From Carboxylicivirga taeanensis (lineage in GTDB: Bacteria > Bacteroidota > Bacteroidia > Bacteroidales > Marinilabiliaceae): a DNA stretch of 64,000 nt. A program made the translations under genes and the position numbers. Below are positions 35,267-43,269 of the stretch, piece after piece. The stretch covers positions 1 through 64,000 of the forward strand of contig NZ_JBPUSJ010000017.1 in the NCBI RefSeq assembly GCF_051851475.1, read 5' to 3'. Positions within the stretch are counted from its first letter, which is position 1; each line of letters starts with the position of its first letter. The notes under the pieces were generated by a model. That model saw only the letters and a list, made by a program, of their open reading frames with translations. It was not told the origin of the DNA and did no database searches.

Positions 35267-36667
35267 ATGAGCCAACGATTGCTTATTTCAATGTTATTGC
35301 TGCAGGTGTTTGGTTTTCAGTTGTATGCTGAAAGCACAGACTCATTAAAGACTCAGGTCTATACTTACAAAATATTCCGGGAGATTGGCAGTACATCCTG
35401 GATACATACCCAGGAAGCTTTTGCGGAGGCCGAAGCCATGCATGCAGATGTTATTCTATTGCACATGAATACCTATGGGGGGCAGGTTGTTTTTGCCGAT
35501 TCTATCCGCACAAAGATTCTCAACAGTACTATTCCGGTCCATGTGTTCATCGATAACAATGCGGCTTCTGCCGGTGCGCTAATTTCCATTGCCTGCGATA
35601 GTATTTATATGCGTTCGGGGGCCAATATTGGGGCTGCTACAGTGGTGAATCAAAGTGGTGAAAAAATGCCCGATAAATACCAGTCATACATGCGTTCGAC
35701 CATCCGTGCAACGGCCGAAGCGCATGGTAAAGACACCATTGTTACAGGCAAAGATACCACCTATGTATGGCGACGCGACCCGCACATTGCTGAGGCTATG
35801 GTGGATGAGAGCATTTATATTGAAAATGTGGTTGATACAGGCAAAATATTAACCTTTACCACTTTGGAGGCCATAGAAAATGGTTTTTGTGAAGGACAGG
35901 CCAATAACATTGAGGATGTGTTAAGGCAACTAAAAATCTACAATTACGAGATCACCACCTTCAAGCCTTCTTTTTACGATGGTTTAAAAGGATTTTTAAC
36001 CAGTCCCATTTTACAGGGGATTCTTATTTTGGTAATAATCGGGGGGATCTATTTTGAGTTACAAACACCCGGTGTTGGCTTTCCCTTGCTGGCGGCTTGT
36101 ATTGCGGCAGTTCTCTATTTTTCGCCTTTGTACATCGATGGCCTGGCGGCTAACTGGGAGATAATCATCTTTATTATTGGATTGGTGCTCATTGGTCTGG
36201 AGGTGTTTGTGATTCCCGGATTTGGTATTGCCGGTGTATCAGGAATAATCCTTGTTGTTGGAGGACTGACTTTAAGCTTACTTGATAACGATGTATTTAA
36301 TTTTGATGGGGTTGGCTTCAATAAGCTGTTGGAAGCGTTAGGCATCGTACTTTCGGGTTTATTTGGTTCCTTGCTGGGTATTATCTACCTCAGTAAAAAA
36401 CTGCTGTCATCCTCAACTTTTGGAGCACGCATTGCCCTTCAAACAGAGGAGAACATAGAATTAGGTTATATTGGAGTCGAAGCCTCATTAAAAGAGTTTA
36501 TTGGCAGCGAGGGAGTGGCTTATACAACCTTAAGGCCTTCTGGTAAAATAACCATTGATGATGAACAATACGATGCAGTGGCCGAATCGGGCTATATTGA
36601 AAAGGGAACGAAGGTGAAAGTGGTGCGTTTTGTGCACGGGCAATTATATGTGATGGTGCAAAAATAG
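35267..36667 (+). CDS. NfeD-type membrane-bound ClpP-class serine protease
   Basis: A 466-residue long-form NfeD protein. A signal peptide (to about residue 22) is followed by a ClpP/SppA-like protease domain with the Ser motif NNAASAGALISIACD. Then come four to five membrane helices (about 245-385) and a C-terminal OB-fold NfeD domain (GVEASLKEFIGSEGVAYTTL). Long NfeD proteins cleave stomatin-type partners, but no stomatin gene is adjacent here. The ATG at 35267 is preferred over a GTG three codons earlier. Confidence 0.9.
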   Translation: MSQRLLISMLLLQVFGFQLYAESTDSLKTQVYTYKIFREIGSTSWIHTQEAFAEAEAMHADVILLHMNTYGGQVVFADSIRTKILNSTIPVHVFIDNNAASAGALISIACDSIYMRSGANIGAATVVNQSGEKMPDKYQSYMRSTIRATAEAHGKDTIVTGKDTTYVWRRDPHIAEAMVDESIYIENVVDTGKILTFTTLEAIENGFCEGQANNIEDVLRQLKIYNYEITTFKPSFYDGLKGFLTSPILQGILILVIIGGIYFELQTPGVGFPLLAACIAAVLYFSPLYIDGLAANWEIIIFIIGLVLIGLEVFVIPGFGIAGVSGIILVVGGLTLSLLDNDVFNFDGVGFNKLLEALGIVLSGLFGSLLGIIYLSKKLLSSSTFGARIALQTEENIELGYIGVEASLKEFIGSEGVAYTTLRPSGKITIDDEQYDAVAESGYIEKGTKVKVVRFVHGQLYVMVQK

Positions 36668-36677
36668 TGCATTAAAT

Positions 36678-36708
36678 TTTGCTCCGTTCGGTCAAAATAG
36701 TAATATTG
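36678..36708 (+). promoter_or_regulatory. Promoter of the trp leader
   Basis: A -33 TTTG at 36678-36681 and a -7 box TAATATTG at 36701-36708 (one mismatch to TAnnTTTG) are 19 bases apart, the usual Bacteroidota spacing. Transcription would begin near 36714, about a dozen bases before the leader-peptide start codon. Confidence 0.6.
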
Positions 36709-36726
36709 CACTCAAAGAAAATTGAA

Positions 36727-36792
36727 ATGATAAATCAACTGTTTCATGCGTATTGGTGGCGTTGCTCTACTTTAAACAAAGTGGAACAGTAG
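36727..36792 (+). CDS. trpL: trp leader peptide with tandem Trp codons
   Basis: A 21-codon frame beginning ATG and ending TAG that reads MINQLFHAYWWR... with two adjacent TGG codons at 36754-36759. Tandem Trp codons are very rare by chance. They sit between a promoter and a strong terminator directly upstream of trpB, so this is read as an attenuation leader. The translating ribosome would stall here when charged tRNA-Trp is scarce. The frame is preceded by an A-rich stretch instead of a Shine-Dalgarno site, as is normal in this phylum. Confidence 0.82.
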   Translation: MINQLFHAYWWRCSTLNKVEQ

Positions 36793-36848
36793 GTGTATAC
36801 TATAAAATTTTAAAGTAAGCCGCAGGATTTCCACCTGCGGCTTTTTTT
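36764..36848 (+). promoter_or_regulatory. trp attenuator: antiterminator and terminator
   Basis: The terminator is AAGCCGCAGG (36817-36826) paired with CCTGCGGCTT (36834-36843) plus a T-run to 36848. The competing pairing is GCTCTACTTTAAA (36764-36776), just after the Trp codons, with TTTAAAGTAAGC (36809-36820), 12 pairs with one bulged C. The second arm takes the first four bases of the terminator stem, so the two structures exclude each other. Stalling at the Trp codons would favour the antiterminator and let transcription enter trpB. Confidence 0.8.
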
Positions 36849-36914
36849 ATATGTAATTATTAATCAAGGTCTTTAAGTTGATGTTTTAAACTAAAGGTCT
36901 AAAAAAAGAATTAA

Positions 36915-38141
36915 ATGGATAAATCATTATTGGCCAGTGCAGCAATGCCCGATAAAGATGGCTTTTTTGGCGAATTTGGTGGTTGTTTTGTACCGCCCAT
37001 GCTGGAGCCTATCATGAAGGAGATTGCCGAGGCCTACGAAAAAATTAAAGACGATCCGGTGTTTAAAGAGGAATTATATTATTTGCAAAAACACTACACC
37101 GGACGCCCATCTCCTGTATTTCATGCTAAAAACCTTTCTGAAAAGCTGGGCGGCGCGCAAATCTACCTCAAGCGCGAAGACTTAAACCATACCGGAGCAC
37201 ATAAAATCAACCATTGTTTGGGAGAAGCCCTGTTGGCCAAAAAAATGGGGAAGAAAAAGCTCATTGCCGAAACCGGAGCCGGACAACACGGTGTTGCTTT
37301 GGCCACAGCCGCTGCTTTGGTAGGATTAGAGTGCGATATTTACATGGGTGAAGTAGATATTCGCAAGGAGTATCCCAATGTGGTTAGAATGCGCATCTTA
37401 GGTGCGAATGTAATTCCGGCAACTCATGGATTAAAAACATTAAAAGAAGCAGTTGATTCGGCATTTGAGGCTTACCTGAAAGACCCGGTCAACCAGTTGT
37501 ATGCCATTGGCTCCGTTGTAGGGCCACATCCCTTCCCAATGATGGTGCGTGATTTTCAGGCAGTAATTGGCCGCGAAGCCAAAGAGCAGTTCCAGGAGAT
37601 GACAGGCCGGTTGCCCGATAACCTGGTAGCTTGTGTAGGCGGAGGTTCTAATGCCATGGGATTGTTTACTGCTTTTCTCAATGATGAAAGCGTGGCTATT
37701 TATGGTGTTGAACCGGCTGGAACCAGCTTTAAAACAGGCGATCATGCGGCTACGCTTACGCTGGGAAAGCCAGGGATGATTCATGGCTTTAAATGTTACC
37801 TGCTTCAGGACGATAAGGGAGAGCCGGCACCGGTTAATACGGTGGCATCGGGTCTGGACTATCCGGGTGTCGGACCACAGCATTCCTACCTGAAAGACAT
37901 TGCGCGCGTTAATTATGAAACCATTAATGATAAAGAGGCCATTGATGCTTTTATGCAGCTGGCTCGCACAGAAGGCATCATTCCTGCACTCGAAAGCGCA
38001 CATGCTGTGGCTTATGCCATGAAATTAGCACAAAACCTCCCTAAGGAGCAAACCATATTGGTGAATCTGTCTGGACGTGGCGATAAGGACATTGACTATG
38101 TGGTGGAAAAATTTGGAAAAGATTATGGGATAGAGCAGTAG
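36915..38141 (+). CDS. trpB: Tryptophan synthase beta chain
   Basis: A 408-residue TrpB of the standard type (not the longer TrpB2). The PLP Lys is K97 in HTGAHKINH, followed by ETGAGQHGVALATAAAL and the phosphate-binding GGGSNAMG. It condenses indole with serine to tryptophan. It is alone: no trpA follows and a strong terminator closes the unit. It must use TrpA from elsewhere or work with external indole. Expression is predicted to be set by the attenuator upstream. Confidence 0.96.
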   Translation: MDKSLLASAAMPDKDGFFGEFGGCFVPPMLEPIMKEIAEAYEKIKDDPVFKEELYYLQKHYTGRPSPVFHAKNLSEKLGGAQIYLKREDLNHTGAHKINHCLGEALLAKKMGKKKLIAETGAGQHGVALATAAALVGLECDIYMGEVDIRKEYPNVVRMRILGANVIPATHGLKTLKEAVDSAFEAYLKDPVNQLYAIGSVVGPHPFPMMVRDFQAVIGREAKEQFQEMTGRLPDNLVACVGGGSNAMGLFTAFLNDESVAIYGVEPAGTSFKTGDHAATLTLGKPGMIHGFKCYLLQDDKGEPAPVNTVASGLDYPGVGPQHSYLKDIARVNYETINDKEAIDAFMQLARTEGIIPALESAHAVAYAMKLAQNLPKEQTILVNLSGRGDKDIDYVVEKFGKDYGIEQ

Positions 38142-38163
38142 GCTGAATCAATCTTTTATTGCT

Positions 38164-38197
38164 AACCTGTCAGGAGTTGCAGCCTGACAGGTTTTTT
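38164..38197 (+). terminator. Terminator after trpB
   Basis: Eleven-base-pair stem AACCTGTCAGG/CCTGACAGGTT and a T-run, 22 bases after the stop codon. It shows trpB is a single-gene unit. Confidence 0.9.
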
Positions 38198-38320
38198 ATT
38201 GCCCAATTGTAAGGGCCAGGCTCATGCTGACTTGGTTTCAGTGTTTTTGGGAAATTTGCCTGTCAGATCTTTCCTTTGGCCAGATAGAGGCCAATTATGT
38301 AAGACGTAAAAATTAAATTT

Positions 38321-38914
38321 GTGGCTCAAAAAATGATAACCTTGAGTACACATCAAATACAAATAAGTGCCTTTCAGGATTGGATGAAGTGTGCAGTATT
38401 AGACATTGCCAATCAAGAGCTTGGAGAGGGCTACTTTAAAAGTGTTCTGGATGAGCTGAAAGGCTACGCTTTAACCATCAATTGCCTTTTTAAAGGGCAG
38501 TACCTCATAGGATTTAGCCTGTCTTACAGGTGTAGTTTAGGGCAGTTCATCGATGCTACCCAAAGTCACATGTCAATAAGTTTGTCTTCCTCAGCCCGTA
38601 TCCTTGTTGTCAAAACCATTGTGGTAAAGGCAGAACATCAGCGCAAAGGATGCGGTACCGGTTTGCTCAAGCACTTGATAGAAGAGGCCTTTAGGGAGGA
38701 CACCAAAGCGATACTGGCGCTTGGCTGGAAGAGCAAAAGTGGGGTAAACATACAGCACCTGATGGCTACCTTTGGTTTTGAAGAACGATGCGAAATCAAG
38801 GAGTTTTGGAAGTCAGGAAGTGAGAAGTATCAATATCAATGTCCCGATTGCGGACATCCCTGTAACTGCTCGGCCATCATTTATTCAAAACTATTAAGCA
38901 ATAGCAATTCGTAG
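38321..38914 (+). CDS. GNAT acetyltransferase with a C-terminal Cys-rich knuckle
   Basis: A 197-residue protein with a GNAT core: the acetyl-CoA-binding segment KAEHQRKGCGTGLLKHLIEEA corresponds to motif A (Q/R-x-x-G-x-G/A). The C-terminus carries CPDCGHPCNC, four Cys that could bind zinc, an uncommon addition. The substrate is unknown. Start is uncertain: GTG at 38321 or ATG at 38333. It is followed by the hrpB promoter, so it is probably monocistronic. Confidence 0.75.
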   Translation: MAQKMITLSTHQIQISAFQDWMKCAVLDIANQELGEGYFKSVLDELKGYALTINCLFKGQYLIGFSLSYRCSLGQFIDATQSHMSISLSSSARILVVKTIVVKAEHQRKGCGTGLLKHLIEEAFREDTKAILALGWKSKSGVNIQHLMATFGFEERCEIKEFWKSGSEKYQYQCPDCGHPCNCSAIIYSKLLSNSNS

Positions 38915-38923
38915 CGATTTGCT

Positions 38924-38931
38924 TACTTTTG
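38924..38931 (+). promoter_or_regulatory. -7 box of hrpB
   Basis: TACTTTTG matches TAnnTTTG, 19 bases before the GTG start codon of hrpB. Confidence 0.45.
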
Positions 38932-38950
38932 CAGTTTAAAGAAAAGAATT

Positions 38951-41434
38951 GTGCATTTTAATCCTTATAACATCAACCTGCCAATAACTGAGGTTATTGG
39001 TGAGGTACAAGCTCATTTAAAGGCCGGTAACACCTTAATTGTGAATGCACCTCCGGGGGCAGGAAAAAGTACGCTTTTGCCTCTTGCATTACTGGAGGAG
39101 GTATGGCTTAATGGCCAGAAAATCATTATGCTGGAACCACGTCGTTTGGCAGCAAAAACCATTGCCCTGCGCCTGGCCAATCTGTTGGGCGAGAAAGTGG
39201 GACAGCGAGTGGGTTACCGCATTCGTTTTGATAACTGTGTGGGTCCGGATACGCAGTTGCAAGTAGTGACTGAAGGGATTTTGACCCGTATGTTGCAGCA
39301 GGATAATGCCCTGGAAGGGGTTGGCCTGGTAATTTTTGATGAGTTCCATGAGCGCAGCTTGTTTGCCGATACGGCTTTAGCATTAGCCCGGGAGGCCCAG
39401 CAGGTATTGCGGCCCGACTTGCGCCTGATGATCATGTCGGCAACACTTGATATGCCTCAATTACAGCGATTGTTGGATGCACCTTCTGTGGTGAGTAAAG
39501 GCCGGCAATTTCCGGTGCAGTTGATTCATGAAGGTGAGAGTGATGTAACGCTATTGCCCGAACTGACAGCAAAAGTGGTATCGAAAGCTGTAAAGGAACA
39601 GGAGGGCGATATATTGGTATTTCTGCCCGGGGAGGCCGAAATAAAAAACTGTGAGGCCATTCTTAAGCGTGCACACCGGTCTATCTCCATTCATCCGCTC
39701 TATGGACAGTTATCGCCCAATAAGCAGTATGCCGCCATTATGCCGCATAAAGAGGGCAAACGGAAAATTATTTTGGCCACATCCATTGCCGAAACCAGTT
39801 TGACCATCGAGGGAATTAAGGTGGTGGTGGATTGTGGTTTTAGCCGGACGATGCGCTTCAACCCCAATTCAGGTTTGTCCAGACTGGAAACAGTCGACAT
39901 TACCCTAGATTCGGCCGATCAGCGGGCCGGACGTGCCGGCCGATTAGGTCCCGGTGTTTGCTACCGCATGTGGACTAAAGCCACACATAATCGCCTGCAG
40001 GCCCATCGCACTCCCGAAATCGAAGAGGCCGATTTAGCCACTCTGGTCCTCGAAATGGCCTGTTGGGGCGTTGACGACATCACCCGCCTAACCTGGTTGA
40101 CGCCACCTCCCAAAGGACATGTGGCGCAGGCAAGAGAGCTATTGCATCAGCTGGAAGCCCTGGAGAACAACCGTATTACAGCACATGGCAAAGCCATTCA
40201 CCAGCTGCCTTGTCATCCGCGACTGGCGCACATGTTATTGATGGCTGAGGAAGAGGAACTAAGTGCGTTAGCCTGCGATGTTGCTGCCTTGTTGGAAGAG
40301 CGCGATCCCCTGGGTAAGGAAGCCGGTATTGATATTAATACCCGCATTGAAGCACTCAGACGATATAGAACGGGCGAGCTGAAAAACAAAAAACTTAGCC
40401 GCATTGCAAAAATAGCGGAGCAGTACCGAAGAATTTTAAAGGTGGATGAAGAGAACACCGCCGTTGATCCGTATGAAACAGGACTATTACTTGTTTTTGC
40501 CTATCCCGAGCGCATTGCACATGCAAAGCCCGGAAACAATGCCCAGTTTAAGTTGGCCAATGGCAGTATAGCAGCCGCCGGTCATCAGGATGATTTGGCT
40601 CATGAAGCGTGGTTGGCCATTGCCAATGTAAATGCGCGCGATGGCGTAGGAAAGATCTTTTTAGCATCTCCGTTAAATCCAAAGGATTTAGCTCCTTTGG
40701 TAAAATCGGTGGATGCCATTAGCTGGGATACAAAGCAAGGCGGTTTCAAGGCGCAAACAGAGCTTCGGATTGGCAGTATAGTTTTGCAAAGTAAGCCTTT
40801 ACGTGATTTTGATGAAGACTTAAAAATCAATGCTATATGCGATGCAATCAAGCAGGAGGGGAGCTGGTTACTCGATTTTAACACAGAGCTTGAGCAGTGG
40901 CAGAATCGGGTACTCAGTCTGCGAAAATGGGATAAAGAACAGTCTTGGCCCGATGTATCAACAGAGCAGCTGTTGGCAACGAATAAGCAATGGCTGGCAC
41001 CCTATTTGGCGGAAGTGAAAAAGCCGGCAGACCTGAAGAAGATAGATTTGAAGAACGTACTGCAGCATCATTTGGATTATGAACTGCAGGCCCGCTTGGA
41101 TGAGCTGGCTCCTGAGCGTATTTTGGTTCCAAGTGGCTCTAAGGTCAAGCTTGCCTATAAACCCACCGGAGAAGCTCCTGTTTTAGCTGTGCGCCTTCAG
41201 GAAGTGTTCGGGATGCTGGAAACACCAACCGTATGCAAGCAGCAAATCCAGGTGCTGATGCATTTATTGTCACCGGGCTTCAAACCGGTACAAATTACCA
41301 ACGATTTGAATAGTTTTTGGCGCAATGCCTATTTCGAAGTCCGAAAAGAATTGAAAGCCAGGTATCCCAAACACCATTGGCCGGATAAACCGTTGGAAGC
41401 ACAAGCAGTAAGGGGGGTAAAGAGGAAAAAATAG
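38951..41434 (+). CDS. hrpB: ATP-dependent helicase HrpB
   Basis: An 827-residue DEAH-box helicase of the HrpB family. Walker A PPGAGKSTLLPL (about residues 36-47), DEFHERS for the DEAH box, SATLD, and QRAGRAGRLGPG for motif VI are followed by the helicase-associated domain and the C-terminal HrpB domain (about 690-827). HrpB proteins are presumed RNA helicases of unclear role. The start codon is GTG, the only suitable initiator between the promoter box and the conserved start. Confidence 0.94.
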   Translation: MHFNPYNINLPITEVIGEVQAHLKAGNTLIVNAPPGAGKSTLLPLALLEEVWLNGQKIIMLEPRRLAAKTIALRLANLLGEKVGQRVGYRIRFDNCVGPDTQLQVVTEGILTRMLQQDNALEGVGLVIFDEFHERSLFADTALALAREAQQVLRPDLRLMIMSATLDMPQLQRLLDAPSVVSKGRQFPVQLIHEGESDVTLLPELTAKVVSKAVKEQEGDILVFLPGEAEIKNCEAILKRAHRSISIHPLYGQLSPNKQYAAIMPHKEGKRKIILATSIAETSLTIEGIKVVVDCGFSRTMRFNPNSGLSRLETVDITLDSADQRAGRAGRLGPGVCYRMWTKATHNRLQAHRTPEIEEADLATLVLEMACWGVDDITRLTWLTPPPKGHVAQARELLHQLEALENNRITAHGKAIHQLPCHPRLAHMLLMAEEEELSALACDVAALLEERDPLGKEAGIDINTRIEALRRYRTGELKNKKLSRIAKIAEQYRRILKVDEENTAVDPYETGLLLVFAYPERIAHAKPGNNAQFKLANGSIAAAGHQDDLAHEAWLAIANVNARDGVGKIFLASPLNPKDLAPLVKSVDAISWDTKQGGFKAQTELRIGSIVLQSKPLRDFDEDLKINAICDAIKQEGSWLLDFNTELEQWQNRVLSLRKWDKEQSWPDVSTEQLLATNKQWLAPYLAEVKKPADLKKIDLKNVLQHHLDYELQARLDELAPERILVPSGSKVKLAYKPTGEAPVLAVRLQEVFGMLETPTVCKQQIQVLMHLLSPGFKPVQITNDLNSFWRNAYFEVRKELKARYPKHHWPDKPLEAQAVRGVKRKK

Positions 41435-41439
41435 AGGGT

Positions 41440-41471
41440 AGGTGGCTCAATAATAGCCACCTTTCTTTTTT
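41440..41471 (+). terminator. Terminator after hrpB
   Basis: AGGTGGCT/AGCCACCT stem with a seven-base loop and a T-rich tract (TTTCTTTTTT). It touches the stop of the converging minus-strand gene. Confidence 0.78.
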
Positions 41472-42072
41472 ATCGATTGATATCGTATATAGTTCCGTCA
41501 GTGTACATACTTTTGATTTCCTCTCGTGAAAGCATGTAGATGTCTTCAGTATAACAAGTGTCCACATCAATTTCTTCAATGCCACTACGCTTGGTGTAAT
41601 CATAGTTATTATAGCGGAAATACACACTATCTTCGCTTACTTCAACTACTTTCATGGTAGAGTAACGTTTCGGGCCATTTTTATACTCATATACATCCCC
41701 AGCTTGTGGTGAATCAATGTATACTTGTTCATTCTGAGCGTTTACACTGCCCGAATAGCTTGCCAGCGCAATGATAATAGCAATGATGGCGAGGCCGGAG
41801 AAATGCCAAAAGGGTATCTTGGTATCACTCTTCATTGTTTTATAGGCACGCTTCATATCATTGTCCATTTCCTTAGGAACAAATGTTTTTTTGCAGTGCA
41901 TGCACTGAGCAGCACCTGTTTTTCCAATAGAAAACACAGGAATCCAAAAAATATGGACATAACGGCCAAATATACTGTTCACAATTTGTCCTTTTTCTGA
42001 GCAGTGCGGGCAAGATAGTTGCGTATTGCCTTCGGTTTTAATAGGCGATGATTTCCATCCGTAAATAACCAT
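41470..42072 (-). CDS. Zinc-ribbon membrane protein of unknown function
   Basis: A 200-residue protein with an N-terminal zinc ribbon (CPHC near residue 20 and CMHC near 56), one membrane helix (about 93-113, SGLAIIAIIIALASYSGS), and a C-terminal beta domain that may resemble SH3-like folds (GDVYEYKNGPKRYSTMKVVEV). The ATG at 42072 (MVIYGWKSS) is preferred over one 17 codons upstream because family-like sequence begins there. Function not known. Confidence 0.6.
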   Translation of the reverse strand: MVIYGWKSSPIKTEGNTQLSCPHCSEKGQIVNSIFGRYVHIFWIPVFSIGKTGAAQCMHCKKTFVPKEMDNDMKRAYKTMKSDTKIPFWHFSGLAIIAIIIALASYSGSVNAQNEQVYIDSPQAGDVYEYKNGPKRYSTMKVVEVSEDSVYFRYNNYDYTKRSGIEEIDVDTCYTEDIYMLSREEIKSMYTDGTIYDINR

Positions 42073-42235
42073 GTGATATAGATTATGTTTATATTCTTTT
42101 GCAAAAATATGGGGCACTGGCAAAATTCAAAATGACTTTACTCACTGCACTAGCTATCGGATACAGTTTTTTTATTGCCCGTTATTTTTTTGGGTTGATT
42201 GATAGGGGCTTGTTTATAAAAAAATAATTCGCTTA

Positions 42236-42251
42236 CTTTGAAATTCAAAGA
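42236..42251 (+). promoter_or_regulatory. Operator-like palindrome upstream of the membrane-protein/wHTH pair
   Basis: CTTTGAA-A-TTCAAAG is a perfect seven-base dyad (42236-42250), within ACTTTGAAATTCAAAG, ten bases before the start codon. The same sequence with one base changed recurs at 43236-43251 before the VIT gene. Its TTTG may form part of the -7 box, so binding would block initiation. Confidence 0.68.
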
Positions 42252-42260
42252 GCTTTTAAT

Positions 42261-42899
42261 ATGGAAACTCAGGAACATTTGAATCATCTATCGGAAATTA
42301 GGGCCTTAATGGAGCGCTCCAGCCGGTGTTTATCTTTAAGTGGTTTGTCGGGAGTGGCGGCCGGCCTAATTGCCATTCTTTGCGGAAGCTATGTGTGGTG
42401 GTACTTGGGAAAAGGTTATTTTGTTTCACCCGTTGAGGTTTCTAACTGTTTTCTTGCATTACCCGTTGATAGTAACATTTTTAGGCACGTTGTGTTGGTA
42501 GCTGCTTTAACTTTGGTGTTGGCAGTTGGTGCGGCCTTCTTTTTTACTTTAAAAAACAGCAAAAAGAAAAATTTGAAAATATGGGATGCCAGTACAAAGT
42601 ATTTTCTCATTAACCTGTTTTTACCACTGCTGGCTGGCGGGGTGTTTTGTCTGGCTTTAGTTTATCATGGAGAATTGTATTTGTTGGCCTCCAGCACTTT
42701 AGTCTTTTATGGTTTGGCTTTGTTAAATGCTAGCCGTTATACGCATCGGGAAATTAGGTATTTAGGAATATCTGAAGTTGGGTTAGGACTGATTAGTTTG
42801 TTCTTTATTGGGTATGGAATCCTCTTCTGGATGCTTGGATTTGGTATACTTCATATGATTTATGGGCTGATGATGTACCAAAAGCATGAAAAAAACTAA
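42261..42899 (+). CDS. Multi-pass membrane protein of the exosortase locus
   Basis: A 212-residue protein with about six hydrophobic helices (starting near residues 25, 67, 112, 131, 168 and 185). The soluble start HLSEIRALMERSSRCLSLSGLSG leads into the first helix. Function unknown. It lies 18 bases before a winged-helix regulator gene, suggesting a sensor or effector partner, and carries the same upstream palindrome as the exosortase target gene. Confidence 0.7.
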   Translation: METQEHLNHLSEIRALMERSSRCLSLSGLSGVAAGLIAILCGSYVWWYLGKGYFVSPVEVSNCFLALPVDSNIFRHVVLVAALTLVLAVGAAFFFTLKNSKKKNLKIWDASTKYFLINLFLPLLAGGVFCLALVYHGELYLLASSTLVFYGLALLNASRYTHREIRYLGISEVGLGLISLFFIGYGILFWMLGFGILHMIYGLMMYQKHEKN

Positions 42900-42917
42900 G
42901 CGCGACAATTGGCGAAA

Positions 42918-43220
42918 ATGAAGAATATCATTGATAATTTAAGTAAGCTGTTTGATAGTCGTCTGCGTCTGGGGATTATGGCCATCCTCATGGTCAATGA
43001 TGAGGTGGACTTTAATGCCCTGAAGGACTACCTGAATGCATCGGACGGGAATCTGGCCAGTCATATTAAAGCCTTGGAAAAGCATGAGCTGATTATTGTG
43101 CACAAGCAGTTTGTTGCACGCAAACCGCGAACCACCTATCAGGCTACTGATTTGGGGCGGCAACTGTTTCAAAAGCACCTGGATGGCTTAAATGACTTGA
43201 TCAGCAATGTGAAGCAATAA
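42918..43220 (+). CDS. Winged-helix transcriptional regulator (MarR/ArsR-like, HTH_27)
   Basis: A 100-residue compact regulator: DSRLRLGIMAILMVNDEVDFNALKD, recognition-helix segment NASDGNLASHIKALEKHELI, and wing VARKPRTTYQATDLGRQLF. It is a stand-alone DNA-binding domain with no visible ligand domain. Palindromes flank its operon on both sides (42236 and 43236), so it is the likely binder and probably represses itself and the exosortase operon. The ATG at 42918 is used; a TTG three codons earlier is less likely. Confidence 0.85.
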   Translation: MKNIIDNLSKLFDSRLRLGIMAILMVNDEVDFNALKDYLNASDGNLASHIKALEKHELIIVHKQFVARKPRTTYQATDLGRQLFQKHLDGLNDLISNVKQ

Positions 43221-43234
43221 TTTTTTTACCCACA

Positions 43235-43253
43235 TACTTTGTAATTCAAAGTA
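43235..43253 (+). promoter_or_regulatory. Operator-like palindrome upstream of the VIT/exosortase genes
   Basis: TACTTTGTAATTCAAAGTA has seven-base arms (TACTTTG/CAAAGTA) around TAATT, 17 bases before the start codon. Its ACTTTGTAATTCAAAG core differs by one base from the site at 42235-42250. The TACTTTG half looks like the -7 box. Confidence 0.7.
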
Positions 43254-43269
43254 CTTTTAAGATAGAACT

